64,000 nucleotides of DNA from Nonomuraea jiangxiensis (GTDB lineage Bacteria > Actinomycetota > Actinomycetes > Streptosporangiales > Streptosporangiaceae). The translations under genes and the position numbers were made by a program. Of the stretch, positions 50,804 through 60,004 are shown piece after piece. How positions within the stretch are numbered: the first letter of the stretch is position 1; every line of letters starts with the position of its first letter. The DNA is taken from assembly GCF_900099965.1 (NCBI RefSeq), contig NZ_FNDJ01000017.1, positions 62,001 to 126,000 of the forward strand, given 5' to 3'. The notes below the pieces were generated by a model that searched no databases, was not told where the DNA came from, and saw only the letters and a program-made list of their open reading frames with translations.

Positions 50804-53380
50804 TCACGGGGTCGTGACGGACGCGCCGGTGACCGAGGCCGACCAGTAGAGGGCCCTGGCCACCTGCGGGAACAGCCCCTTGGGGTGGTTGCGGAACATC
50901 GGCTCGGTGCCGAACAGCACCACGGCCGCGCCCCGCTCGTCCCGCCCGCTGACCACGGCAGCCTGCCCCCTGGCGGAGTCCTGGCCGCCGGTGCCGTTCG
51001 CCTCGGGCCGCCAGTGGCCGGAGACGAGCGGCCCGTCGGTCGCGTACGACTGCTCGACCGTGACCTCGGCCCCGAGGCCGGTGAACCAGCGCGGCGAGTA
51101 CACGAACGAGTAGTCAGGCGAGCCGGCGCCGACGGGCCCGCCGGTGGAGGTCACCCGCACCACGCCGTTGGCGTCGCCGCGCCCGGCGACGGCGGTGACG
51201 GTGAGCAGCCCGGCCGCCGCGTTGAACGTCGCGCCCGTGCCGCCCCGGGTGATCACGCCGCCGGTGGTGAGGAAGGCGTCCAGCGCCGTCCTGGCGGCCG
51301 GGTTGAGCGCCGTGTAGCTCAGCCCGCTGGAGACGAACAGCACGTCGGTCCCGCTCCAGTCGAAGCCGGCGTTCAGCGTCGCCGTCGAGACGGGGGTGAC
51401 GGCGAAGCCCAGCTCGCGCAGCGTGAACAGCTCGTCGGCCGACGCGGCGGCGGCCACCCGCACCTGCGCCAGCGGCACGCCGGAGCCCTGGCCCGCCGGG
51501 GTGAAGGCCACGCCGTAGCGGCCGGACACGGTCTCGGCGGCCCGCCACGCGGAGGCCGGGACGATCGCGGTGCCGTTCGCCCAGGTCACCTCGACGCCCT
51601 GGCCCAGCAGGTCGTTGAGCGCCTGGACCTCCTTGCCGTCGGTCACCTTGAGCGCGAGCGGGCCTCGCGTGCGCGGCATGGAGCCGGTGGGCGCGGCGGC
51701 CGTGACCGGCTCGGCGGTCACCCTCGGGGCGGACGTGACGCTGTCCACGGTGGCGCCCCAGAGCAGGCTGTGGCTCCAGCCGGAGATGTCGTACATGGCG
51801 TCCACCTTGTCGGAGATGTCCGCCCCGGCCTCCAGCATCACGTTCGCCAGCCCTCGCTTGGGCTGGTGCATGTCCACGATGTACGACCCTGCCGGATACG
51901 TCGTGCCGGACACCCGGAACGACTTCCTGGCCCGCTCGACCCGTACGTCGTTGGCGATCAGGTGGTCGACCAGCCGCGCGGCCGCGGTGGCCGAGCGCTC
52001 GCCGGTGATGACGTAGGCGCGCGGATAGGTGGTGTTGTAGACGTCCTCGGGCCCGAACCCGGGCACGATGCCGAGCGGCACCTCCTTGGACGGCTCACCG
52101 GCGCTGCCCCGGCGGAACACCTCGATCTGGTCCGCGATCAGCTTGTCGTGCTTGGCCTGCACGAAGGAGTACGTGGCCCGGATCGCGGCGGCGGCCACGT
52201 CGGTGTTGATGGCCGACCTGCGGCGCAGCTCCTCGACGGGCAGCTGGTTGTAGTCGGCGTTGTTGACCCGCAGCGGGATCTCGACGGTGTGCGAGGCGAC
52301 CGCGCCGTGGAAGGGCGCGTACTGCGGGGTGAAGATCGGCGGCCAGTCGTCCCAGCCCTCGGCGTCGTCGCGGAACGGGATCTGCGCCGGGTGCACGCCG
52401 TCCTTCTCGAACGTGTAGCCCAGGGCGTTGACCGCGGCCTCCATGCCGAGCCCGTTGGCGTAGGTGTTCTGGATGAACAGGTCGTACTCGTAGTTGGCGC
52501 CGTGCGGCGGGGTGGTGGGCTCGATGAGCGTGCCGTTGACGTAGCCGTGCAGGTCGACCATGGCGACCGGCTGGGTGTCGATCATCACCTGGCGCATCGC
52601 CCGCACCTCGGGCTGGGAGGCGGTGATGAAGTCGCGGTTCATGTCGAAGCCGTTGCCGTTCTGGCGCGTGTTGCCGGCGCGGCCGTCCGGGTTGGCGGTG
52701 ACGTTGAAGTACAGCCTGGTCCGCGCGAGCAGGTCGATGATCTTCGGGTCCCTGCTGGTGGCGAGCTCCTCGATGACGCGCAGGGCGCCGTCGGTGCCCT
52801 CCCACTCGTTGCCGTGGATGTTGTCGTTGAAGAAGACCGGCGCCTTGTACTGCTTGGCCAGCTTCCGGTCGCGCGCGGCCCCGGCCGGGTCGTTCTCGAT
52901 GCGCTCGCGGATCTTGGCCTGCTCGCGGGCCTCGTGGGCGCTCTCCGGCGCGGTGAGGGTGACGAGGTAGAGGTCGTGGCCGCCGGCGGAACTGCCGATG
53001 ATCTCGGCGCTGACGCGGTTGCTCCGCTTCTGCAGCTCGTTCAGCTTGGGCGCGATGCCGTGATAGGGCGTCAGGCCGAGCTTGATGGCGGCGTCGGCCG
53101 GGTTCTCCGCGGGCACGGGGAGCCTGGTCTGCCTGGGGTAGCCGCGGTCGCGGGAGTGCCCATAGACCGCCTGCTCGCCGGGGGTGACGGCACGCAGGGT
53201 CTGGGCCTGCTCGGACACGCCGGCCGCGACCTCGTTCCGCTCCGGGCCGTTGCCGAAGTCCCGCGTGGGGGAGGCAGGTGGCGCCACGGGGTCGGCGACC
53301 GCGTGCTGCGGGATGACGAGGAGTGCGGCCGAGACGGCCACGCCCAGCAGGGCGATGGGTAAACGCAAGGGATCCTCCAT
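50804..53380 (-). CDS. Secreted M14 metallopeptidase (large, multi-domain)
   Basis: 858 residues from ATG 53380. Signal peptide (LRLPIALLGVAVSAALLVIPQHAVA). The M14 zinc site is NIHGNEWEG (HxxE) and VDLHGY (third His). The NDNIHG/NRDFI motifs and DAEGWDDW region define an actinobacterial M14 subgroup. About 300 C-terminal residues form a beta-rich domain (VFVSSGLSYTALNPAARTALDAFLTTGG). Carboxypeptidase-type activity outside the cell is expected. Followed by a second M14 gene in the same direction. Confidence 0.88.
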   Translation of the reverse strand: MEDPLRLPIALLGVAVSAALLVIPQHAVADPVAPPASPTRDFGNGPERNEVAAGVSEQAQTLRAVTPGEQAVYGHSRDRGYPRQTRLPVPAENPADAAIKLGLTPYHGIAPKLNELQKRSNRVSAEIIGSSAGGHDLYLVTLTAPESAHEAREQAKIRERIENDPAGAARDRKLAKQYKAPVFFNDNIHGNEWEGTDGALRVIEELATSRDPKIIDLLARTRLYFNVTANPDGRAGNTRQNGNGFDMNRDFITASQPEVRAMRQVMIDTQPVAMVDLHGYVNGTLIEPTTPPHGANYEYDLFIQNTYANGLGMEAAVNALGYTFEKDGVHPAQIPFRDDAEGWDDWPPIFTPQYAPFHGAVASHTVEIPLRVNNADYNQLPVEELRRRSAINTDVAAAAIRATYSFVQAKHDKLIADQIEVFRRGSAGEPSKEVPLGIVPGFGPEDVYNTTYPRAYVITGERSATAAARLVDHLIANDVRVERARKSFRVSGTTYPAGSYIVDMHQPKRGLANVMLEAGADISDKVDAMYDISGWSHSLLWGATVDSVTSAPRVTAEPVTAAAPTGSMPRTRGPLALKVTDGKEVQALNDLLGQGVEVTWANGTAIVPASAWRAAETVSGRYGVAFTPAGQGSGVPLAQVRVAAAASADELFTLRELGFAVTPVSTATLNAGFDWSGTDVLFVSSGLSYTALNPAARTALDAFLTTGGVITRGGTGATFNAAAGLLTVTAVAGRGDANGVVRVTSTGGPVGAGSPDYSFVYSPRWFTGLGAEVTVEQSYATDGPLVSGHWRPEANGTGGQDSARGQAAVVSGRDERGAAVVLFGTEPMFRNHPKGLFPQVARALYWSASVTGASVTTP

Positions 53381-53412
53381 GCGGTGGTGCACTTTCAGGG
53401 ATGGCGGCAGCC

Positions 53413-53445
53413 GGCCGCCGACCGGTCGAACACCGGTCGGCGGCC
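53413..53445. terminator. 14-bp hairpin between the two M14 genes
   Basis: GGCCGCCGACCGGT and ACCGGTCGGCGGCC pair perfectly around CGAAC. It lies between the stop at 53457 and the next start at 53380, so it may separate or attenuate the downstream gene. Confidence 0.65.
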
Positions 53446-53456
53446 GTCTGGACAGG

Positions 53457-55490
53457 TCAGCGTTCGCGGTAGTCGGCGGCGACCCCGATCAGCGAGATCA
53501 GGCCGGAGGCGAACTCCATCGCCTCCTGGTGCCCCTCGCTGAACGGCGGCTGGAAGCCCACGCCCTCCCACCGCTGCGTGGTGGGGTTCCACAGGTCGCT
53601 GCCGACCTCGAAGTCCCACCCGTAGATCCCGAAGTCGTACCACAGCTCGTCCGCCGAGTTGCCGGCCGCCGAGTACAGCACGTCCGTCACGGGACCGGTC
53701 TGCTGCGGCCAGGTGACGGTGCCGCGCTCGGCCGCGATGGCCGTCTCGATGGTCTGGGCGGAGCGCAGGAAGTAGCCCTCCTCCTGGGCCGTCGGCCGGG
53801 GCAGGCTGACGCGGCCGTCGGCCTTGTAGGCGCCGGGAGGCCACATGAAGTAGCCGCCGTAGCTGTGCACGTTCATCGCGAACTTGATGTTGCGGAACTT
53901 CTGCGCCAGCCAGATCACGTTGCGGCTCTCGGGCTCGGAGTGCTCCGCCGGACCGGCGAACGTGCCGCTCTGGCAGTTGGAGGAGGCGCCGAAGTACCCG
54001 TCGAACAGCGAGCCGACCGCGTAGTTGCGGTTGACGTCCACGCCCCACTGGTTGCGCAGCGCCGGGTCGGACTGCGCGGCGGGGCAGTGGTTGGTCATGT
54101 TCTTACGCTGGCTGTTGAAGTCGTAGAAGCTGTAGTTCGCGCCGTCGGGGTTGACCACCGGCACGATGAAGATGTCGGTACGCTCCAGCAGCCTCTTGGT
54201 GGCCTTGTCGCGCGAGTAGTTGCGCAGCAGCCGCTCGGCGGCCTCGATGGTGACCAGCGGCGTCACCCACTCGCGGGCGTGCTCCTGGGAGTAGGCCAGC
54301 ACGCCGGTGCGCGAGCCGTCGCGGCGCGTGCCGATGCGCAGCGCCAGCACCTCGGCGGGCTTGCGCGAGACGTCGGCGGGGGCGTTGAGGAAGTCGTCGA
54401 GCTGGGTCGCCGGCGCGGGGGCCATGACACCGCCGCCCGCGTCGGTGCGGTAGGTGCTCGCCTTGACGCCGAGCCCGGTGGTCGCGTTGATAGCGGCGGC
54501 GACCTGGGCGGCGGTGCTGGTGACCGCGCCGGAGCCGTTGGTGCCCAGGCTGACGGTGATCAGCTTGCCGTTCAGGCTCACCTGGAGCGGCCGGTCGGCG
54601 GCGCCGGGGGCGACCAGCTCGACGGACAGGTCGTTGCCGCCCTCGGAGCCGTACGCGTCCGAGGTGACCACGACGGCGGCGGCCGGCGGCGTGCCGATCA
54701 CGGCCTGGGCATGACGCCGGTAACCGTTGGTGCGGTTCGGCAGCGTGATGATGTCAGTGAGCTTGGGGAAGCGCTTGTGCAGCGACCTGACCCGCTCATT
54801 GAGCTGTGCCGGCGGCATGTACTGGGTGATGAAGTCCTTCTCGTATCCGCGCCCGTTGTGGTCGGGGCGCTCACCACCGGGCCACTCCTTCACGCGGGCC
54901 TCGGCCTTGCCGCCGCCGGCGGAGGTGACGGTCACCCACTGCGCTTCCTTGTCCGTGGGGACGGGGGTGTTGAGCTGGTGGCCCAGGTACTGGCCCGCGT
55001 CCACGTACGGGACCATGGCGACCTGCCCGGCCGAGCCTTGCTTGCCCTTCCACGTCACGTTGAGCGTGGCCGTCGCACCGGCGCTGCTGGAGGCCTCGAC
55101 GGACAGGAAGTAGCCGTCGCGGGACTTGAACCACACCGCCCGCTCGATGACGATCTGGTCCTCGGCCGCGGCGCCCTTCCGCGTCTGCGCGGGGGCCGGC
55201 GTATCCGGGGCCAGGGTGGCGCCGAGCGGCCGCAGCTCGGCGAGCTGGCTCGGCGTAACGACGGCGTCGATCTGGATGCTGCCGTCGGCTTGGGGGCGGA
55301 CTCGTTCGGTGAGGTCGGCGCCCGAGGCGACCAGCCGTTCCATGGCGGCGAGGTCGGGGACTGACAACGTCACCAGCGAGGCCGGCTCGGGATCGACCGG
55401 CCCGGCCACGGCTGGGACTGATGGCTCTGAAGCCACGAACGTCGTGAGGAGCATCGTTAGAACGACTGCGGACGCCCGTAAACCACGCAT
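53457..55490 (-). CDS. Secreted M14 zinc carboxypeptidase
   Basis: 677 residues from ATG (GGAGGGTCC upstream). Signal peptide (SAVVLTMLLTTFVASEPSV). A propeptide/beta region of about 340 residues is followed by the carboxypeptidase domain: SQEHAREWV (zinc HxxE), NPDGANYSFYDF, VNRNYA, FAMNVHSYGG (zinc His) and the terminal general-base Glu in GWDFEVGSD. It should release C-terminal residues from external peptides. Tandem with the large M14 protein downstream and upstream of the IclR gene. Confidence 0.9.
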   Translation of the reverse strand: MRGLRASAVVLTMLLTTFVASEPSVPAVAGPVDPEPASLVTLSVPDLAAMERLVASGADLTERVRPQADGSIQIDAVVTPSQLAELRPLGATLAPDTPAPAQTRKGAAAEDQIVIERAVWFKSRDGYFLSVEASSSAGATATLNVTWKGKQGSAGQVAMVPYVDAGQYLGHQLNTPVPTDKEAQWVTVTSAGGGKAEARVKEWPGGERPDHNGRGYEKDFITQYMPPAQLNERVRSLHKRFPKLTDIITLPNRTNGYRRHAQAVIGTPPAAAVVVTSDAYGSEGGNDLSVELVAPGAADRPLQVSLNGKLITVSLGTNGSGAVTSTAAQVAAAINATTGLGVKASTYRTDAGGGVMAPAPATQLDDFLNAPADVSRKPAEVLALRIGTRRDGSRTGVLAYSQEHAREWVTPLVTIEAAERLLRNYSRDKATKRLLERTDIFIVPVVNPDGANYSFYDFNSQRKNMTNHCPAAQSDPALRNQWGVDVNRNYAVGSLFDGYFGASSNCQSGTFAGPAEHSEPESRNVIWLAQKFRNIKFAMNVHSYGGYFMWPPGAYKADGRVSLPRPTAQEEGYFLRSAQTIETAIAAERGTVTWPQQTGPVTDVLYSAAGNSADELWYDFGIYGWDFEVGSDLWNPTTQRWEGVGFQPPFSEGHQEAMEFASGLISLIGVAADYRER

Positions 55491-55577
55491 TTGGACCCTC
55501 CTGGATCACCCGTATGGGGATCATTCAAAGCAGACTTCATGCATGCGGGCAAGACCCCATATTTACTCCGAAACCGG

Positions 55578-56378
55578 TCACGACGCCGTGACGTGCGGAA
55601 CTCCCTCGTACAGCGCCCAGTCGGCGCTGATCGCGCTCGCCGTCTGAAGCAGCAGCGGCAGGTGCTCCTCGGTCAGTTTCTCGACGGAGGTCTCGGCGGC
55701 GTGGGCGTTGACGTTCACGGCCGCGATGACGTTGCCCAGGCCGTCGCGCAGCGGCGCCGCCACCGACCGGATCCCCAGGGCGAGCTGCTGGTCCGTCACC
55801 GCCCAGCCCTTGGCCCGCACCGTGCGCAGCACCGCCTCGCACTCGCTGGCCTCGGGCCGCCACCTGGGCTCGATGCCCGAGCGGCTCGGCTCGGCCAGCA
55901 CCCGCTCCGCCTCGGCGGGGGGCAGCGCGGCCAGCAGCACCTTGCCCAGCGAGGTCTGCAGCGCCGGGAAGCGGGTGCCGATCTGCACCGACAGCGCGAC
56001 GATCTTCGGCACCGCCACCCGGGCGACGTAGACGATGTCGGAGCCGTCGAGCTGGGCGATCGACGACGACTCGCGGGTCTGCGTGACGAGCCGCTCCAGG
56101 TGCGGCCGGGCCACCTCCCACAGCCCCATGGAGCGGACGTAGGTGACGCCCAGCTCCAGGATCCGCGGGGTGAGGGCGAAACCCCCCTGTTCCACCCTGG
56201 CGTAGCCCAGCTCCTGGAGGGTGAGCAGGATGCGGCGGGCCGTAGGCCGGGCCAGGCCGGCGGCGGTCGCCACCTCGGTCAGCGACATGACCGGGCGTCC
56301 CGGCCGGAAGACCCTGATCACGTCGAGGCCGCGGGCCAGCGCCTCGATGAAGTCAGGTCCGGTGTCACCACGCGCCAT
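55578..56378 (-). CDS. IclR family transcriptional regulator
   Basis: 266 residues from ATG 56378. N-terminal winged HTH (ALARGLDVIRVFRPGRPVMSLTEVATAAGLARPTARRILLTLQELGY) and effector-binding C-terminal domain (TQTRESSSIAQLDGSDIVYVARV, GTRFPALQTSLGKVLLAALP, GIRSVAAPLRDGLGNVIAAVNVNA). The layout and wording (PobR/PcaR type) match regulators of aromatic-acid breakdown. It follows the amidohydrolase gene by 45 bp and sits beside the catabolic operon at 58045. Confidence 0.92.
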   Translation of the reverse strand: MARGDTGPDFIEALARGLDVIRVFRPGRPVMSLTEVATAAGLARPTARRILLTLQELGYARVEQGGFALTPRILELGVTYVRSMGLWEVARPHLERLVTQTRESSSIAQLDGSDIVYVARVAVPKIVALSVQIGTRFPALQTSLGKVLLAALPPAEAERVLAEPSRSGIEPRWRPEASECEAVLRTVRAKGWAVTDQQLALGIRSVAAPLRDGLGNVIAAVNVNAHAAETSVEKLTEEHLPLLLQTASAISADWALYEGVPHVTAS

Positions 56379-56423
56379 GTACCCACTCACTCCTTCGGAT
56401 TCGTTCGATCCGACTGTAGACGG

Positions 56424-57884
56424 TCACCCGTCCGTGGAGCGGCTGTGGGTGGACGAGCTGCGGTAATCGGTGTACGTGTACGGATTGTCGAGGATCTTCG
56501 TCGCAGGGATGTCCGGATTCATCCCGCGCTGCCAGGCCTCCTCCCCCATCTCCGAGCGCAGGTGCTCGACCGTGCGCTCGACCTGGCGGCGGGCGGTGGC
56601 CAGGTCCACCCCGAGCAGGCGGTGCTCGTGCTTGACCACGCGGCCGTCGACCAGCACGGTGTGCACGTCGCCGCGCTGCGCCTGGAAGGCGATGTGACCG
56701 AACGGGTTGAGCAGCGGGAACGACACCGGCGACGCGTCGTTCTTGACGAGCACGAGGTCGGCCTTCTGACCGGGCTCGACGGTGCCGAGGTCGTCGCGGC
56801 CGAGGGCGCGGGCCCCGCCCCGGGTGGCCCACTCGACGACCTGGTCGGCGCGCAGGCCGCAGTGCGTGACGGTCTCGCCCTTGGCGTGCGCCTCCAGGTG
56901 CTCGCGCGAGCGGTCGGCGCCGAGGGTGGACCGCATGGCGGAGAACAGGTCGCCGCTCCACCAGACGCTGGTGTCCATGGACAGCGAGACCGGGATGCCG
57001 TGGGCGCGGATGGCCCAGGTGGGCGGGTAGCCCTGCCCGGCGCTCTGCTCGCTCTCCGTCGAGACCGAGACGGACCCGCCGGTGGCGGCGATGCGGTGGT
57101 AGGAGTCGGCCGACAGCGAGGCGGCGTGCACGTAGATGGTCTCGGGGGTCATGAAGCCGTGGTCGTACATGAGCCGGATGCCGTCGTCGCCGGTGGCGCC
57201 CCACACGCCGGCGTGCGTGGTGACGGCGACGCCCAGCTCCCTGGCGACCTCGAAGGCGGGCTTCTCCGGGAAGGCCGGGTCGCCCAGCACGTCGAAGGCG
57301 AGCTGGAAGCCGAGCAGATCGTCGCCGGTGACCCTCCGGCGCACGAAGTCGCGGAACTCGGGCGTGGCCGTCCACTCGGCGGGCGGCTGCTGGATGTTGC
57401 CGTAGGCCAGGACGTACCGGCCCGGCACGGACCGCAGCGCGTCGGCGGCGGCGTCGGCGTGCTCCACCGTCTGCAGGCCGTGCGACCAGTCGACGACGGT
57501 CGTCACGCCGGCGTCGAGGGCCTCGATCGCGGCCAGGGTGTTGCCCGCGTGCACGTCCTCGGGCCGGAACAGCTTGCCGTGCTCCAGGTAGAACCAGACG
57601 AAGTACTGGGTGAGCGTCCAGTCGGCGCCGTAGCCGCGCAGCGCGGTCTGCCACATGTGCCGGTGGGTGTCGATCATGCCGGGCATGACGATCCCGCCCG
57701 AGGCGTCGATCTCGACGGCGTCCGGCGGCGCCTCCAGCCCGGGGCCGACGGCGGCGATCCGGTCGCCGACGACGAGGACGTCCGCGCGGGGCAGCACCCG
57801 CCTGGCGTCCGTGGGTGACCCGCCGATGGGCAGCACCGTGCCGCCGCGCAGCAGCACGGGCCGTCCGGCCTCGAACTCGTTCAT
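56424..57884 (-). CDS. Amidohydrolase (TrzN/AtzB/MTA-SAH deaminase-like)
   Basis: 486 residues from ATG 57884 (GAGGAG upstream). The metal site HxH is in DTHRHMW, with a conserved His in THAGVWG, HAAS and SMDTS (Asp). Its strand TVVDWSHGLQTVEHADAAADALR is typical of the deaminase/chlorohydrolase class. These enzymes hydrolyse ring-bound amino or halogen groups or deaminate purine-like rings. It is divergent from the dioxygenase operon, so its substrate may feed it. The specific reaction is unknown. Confidence 0.85.
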   Translation of the reverse strand: MNEFEAGRPVLLRGGTVLPIGGSPTDARRVLPRADVLVVGDRIAAVGPGLEAPPDAVEIDASGGIVMPGMIDTHRHMWQTALRGYGADWTLTQYFVWFYLEHGKLFRPEDVHAGNTLAAIEALDAGVTTVVDWSHGLQTVEHADAAADALRSVPGRYVLAYGNIQQPPAEWTATPEFRDFVRRRVTGDDLLGFQLAFDVLGDPAFPEKPAFEVARELGVAVTTHAGVWGATGDDGIRLMYDHGFMTPETIYVHAASLSADSYHRIAATGGSVSVSTESEQSAGQGYPPTWAIRAHGIPVSLSMDTSVWWSGDLFSAMRSTLGADRSREHLEAHAKGETVTHCGLRADQVVEWATRGGARALGRDDLGTVEPGQKADLVLVKNDASPVSFPLLNPFGHIAFQAQRGDVHTVLVDGRVVKHEHRLLGVDLATARRQVERTVEHLRSEMGEEAWQRGMNPDIPATKILDNPYTYTDYRSSSTHSRSTDG

Positions 57885-58003
57885 GAGACGCTCCTCGCTT
57901 GCGAACAACTGTCCGCCATACGGTCACCGCAACTGTGAACAGCGAGCCAAGCGCTGTCAAGAGTGTTGACGCAGGCGGCGGGTGATGCTGAGATCGGACT
58001 CGT

Positions 58004-58027
58004 GCGGACATTTGTCCGTTGCACGGA
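58004..58027. promoter_or_regulatory. Overlapping palindromes, IclR operator candidate
   Basis: CGGACA-TT-TGTCCG (58004-58017) and GTCCGT-TGC-ACGGAC (58013-58027) overlap, 18 bp before the CoA-transferase start. IclR-type sites are often such imperfect palindromes near the promoter. TTGACG (57965-57970) with TGAGAT 17 bp on is a possible promoter just upstream. Confidence 0.6.
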
Positions 58028-58044
58028 CGCGAGGATGGAGCTTC

Positions 58045-59211
58045 ATGACTGACGCCAGGCCGCAGGGACCGCTGTCGGGCGTGCTGGTGGCCGACTTCTC
58101 CAGGATCCTGGCCGGGCCGTACGCCACGATGCTGCTGGCCGACCTCGGCGCCGACGTGGTCAAGGTGGAGGGCCCCGGCGGGGACGACACCCGGTCCTGG
58201 ACGCCGCCCGCGCGGGGCGAGGTGTCCACCTACTATCTCGGCGTCAACCGCGGCAAGCGCTCGATCGCGCTCGACCTGCGCGACGAGGCGGACGCGAGGC
58301 TGGCCAGGGAGCTGGCCCGGCGCGCGGACGTGCTGGTGGAGAACTTCCGGCCCGGCGGGCTGGCCAAGTACGGCCTCGACCACGCCACGGTGGCGGCCGG
58401 GAACCCGGGCGTGGTCTACACGTCGATCAGCGGCTTCGGGTCCGGCGCCGGGGCGCGGGTGCCGGGATACGACCTCATGGTGCAGGCCATGTCGGGGCTG
58501 ATGAGCCTGACCGGGGATCCTGACGGCCCGCCCTTCCGGGCCGGGATCTCGGTGTTCGACGTGATGGCGGGCAACCACGCGGTGATCGGCATCCTGGCGG
58601 CGCTGCGCCACCGGGAGGCCACCGGGCAAGGGCAGCACGTCGAGGTCAACCTGCTGTCGTCGGCGCTGACGGGGCTGGTCAACCAGAGCTCGGCGTACGT
58701 GGCGGGCGGCGTGGTGCCGTTCCGGATGGGGAACGCGCATCCGAGCGTGTTCCCGTACGAGCCGCTGCCCACGGCCGACCACGAGCTGATCGTCGCCGCC
58801 GCCAACGACGGGCAGTTCCGGAAACTGTGCGAGGTGCTCGGCATTCCGGAGGTGGCCGACGACCCGCGGTTCGCCCGCAACGCCGACCGGACCGCGAACC
58901 GGGCGGAGCTGCGGCCGATCCTCGTCGAGCGGCTCGTCACCCGGCCCGCCGACGAGTGGTTCGAGCTGCTGGTCGACGCCGGGGTGCCGAGCGGGCCGAT
59001 CAACACGATCGACGGCGGCTTCGCGGTCGCCGAGCGGCTCGGGCTCGATCCGGTCGTCGTGGTGGGCGAGGGCGAGCGGGCCGTGCCGACCACGCGGCAT
59101 CCGATCCGGTTCTCCGAGACCCCCGCCGGGTACGCGCTGCCGCCGCCCGACCTCGACGAGCACGGGGCCGAGCTGCGCAAGTGGCTGTCGCCGGAGGACC
59201 GGCGTGACTGA
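58045..59211 (+). CDS. CaiB/BaiF family CoA-transferase
   Basis: 388 residues from ATG 58045 (GGAG upstream). Class III CoA-transferase: GVLVADFSRILAGPYATMLLADLGADVVKVE, NRGKRSIALDLR, then the catalytic Asp in YDLMVQAMSG. It moves CoA between carboxylic acids. First gene of a five-gene overlapping operon (stop overlaps the next start), with a citryl-CoA-lyase-like protein directly after. A pathway acid would be activated as CoA ester and then cleaved; inferred from context. Confidence 0.93.
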   Translation: MTDARPQGPLSGVLVADFSRILAGPYATMLLADLGADVVKVEGPGGDDTRSWTPPARGEVSTYYLGVNRGKRSIALDLRDEADARLARELARRADVLVENFRPGGLAKYGLDHATVAAGNPGVVYTSISGFGSGAGARVPGYDLMVQAMSGLMSLTGDPDGPPFRAGISVFDVMAGNHAVIGILAALRHREATGQGQHVEVNLLSSALTGLVNQSSAYVAGGVVPFRMGNAHPSVFPYEPLPTADHELIVAAANDGQFRKLCEVLGIPEVADDPRFARNADRTANRAELRPILVERLVTRPADEWFELLVDAGVPSGPINTIDGGFAVAERLGLDPVVVVGEGERAVPTTRHPIRFSETPAGYALPPPDLDEHGAELRKWLSPEDRRD

Positions 59212-60004
59212 CTACCCGACCGCCCTCGGGGCGTCCACGCCCACGTCGATCACGCTGCTCGGGCAGGACCTGGCCGCGGACGTGATGGGCGAGGTGGGCT
59301 TCGGCGAGCTGGCCTTCTGGCTGGCCACGCAGCGCCGGCCGGCGCCCGGCGAGGTGCGGGTGTTCGAGGCCGTACTGGCCGCGCTGGCCGACCACGGGTT
59401 CACGCCCACGGCGATCGTGACGCGCCTGACGTATCTGTCGGCGCCCGACTCCGTACAGGGGGCACTGGCGGCGGGGCTGCTCGGCGGCGGCTCCCGTTTC
59501 CTGGGCGTGACCGAGGACTGCGGCCGGTTCCTGCACGACGTGATCGCGGCGCGCGATCCGCTCCCGGCCGACGAGGCGGGCTGGGACGCGCTCGCGCTGG
59601 AGACCGTGCGCGAGTGGCGCGCGTCGGGGCGGCGCGTCCCCGGGCTCGGCCACCACGTGCACAAGGACGGCGACCCGCGCACGCCGCGGCTGTTCCAGAT
59701 CGCCCGCGAGGAGGGGCTGGCCGGGCCGCACCTGTCGCTGTTCGCCGCCATCGGCCGGGTGCACCCGGCGGTCCTGGGCCGCACCCTGCCGCTCAACGGC
59801 GCGGGCACGTGCGGCGCGGCGCTGGCCGACCTGGGGCTGCCGCTGGAGCTGCTGCGCGGGTTCGCGCTGCTGGCCAGGACCGCGGGGCTGATCGGGCAGC
59901 TCGCCGAGGAGCTGCGCCGCCCCGTGGCCAACGAGATCTTCCTGTCGGTGGACCTGAACAACCGGTCCATCCCGCCCGAGCCCAACGGAGGTTCGCATGG
60001 CTGA
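59204..60004 (+). CDS. Citryl-CoA lyase / citrate-synthase-fold protein
   Basis: 266 residues from GTG, overlapping the CoA-transferase by eight bases. The motif PGLGHHVHKDGDPRTPRLF is the citrate-synthase family signature (GLGHxxHK). It is short (266 against about 380 in citrate synthase), as in citryl-CoA lyase-type proteins. Reaction: cleavage of a (citryl-like) acyl-CoA to acetyl-CoA and an oxoacid. Linked to LigA/LigB genes it may split the CoA-activated ring-cleavage product; the exact substrate is unknown. Confidence 0.85.
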   Translation: MTDYPTALGASTPTSITLLGQDLAADVMGEVGFGELAFWLATQRRPAPGEVRVFEAVLAALADHGFTPTAIVTRLTYLSAPDSVQGALAAGLLGGGSRFLGVTEDCGRFLHDVIAARDPLPADEAGWDALALETVREWRASGRRVPGLGHHVHKDGDPRTPRLFQIAREEGLAGPHLSLFAAIGRVHPAVLGRTLPLNGAGTCGAALADLGLPLELLRGFALLARTAGLIGQLAEELRRPVANEIFLSVDLNNRSIPPEPNGGSHG

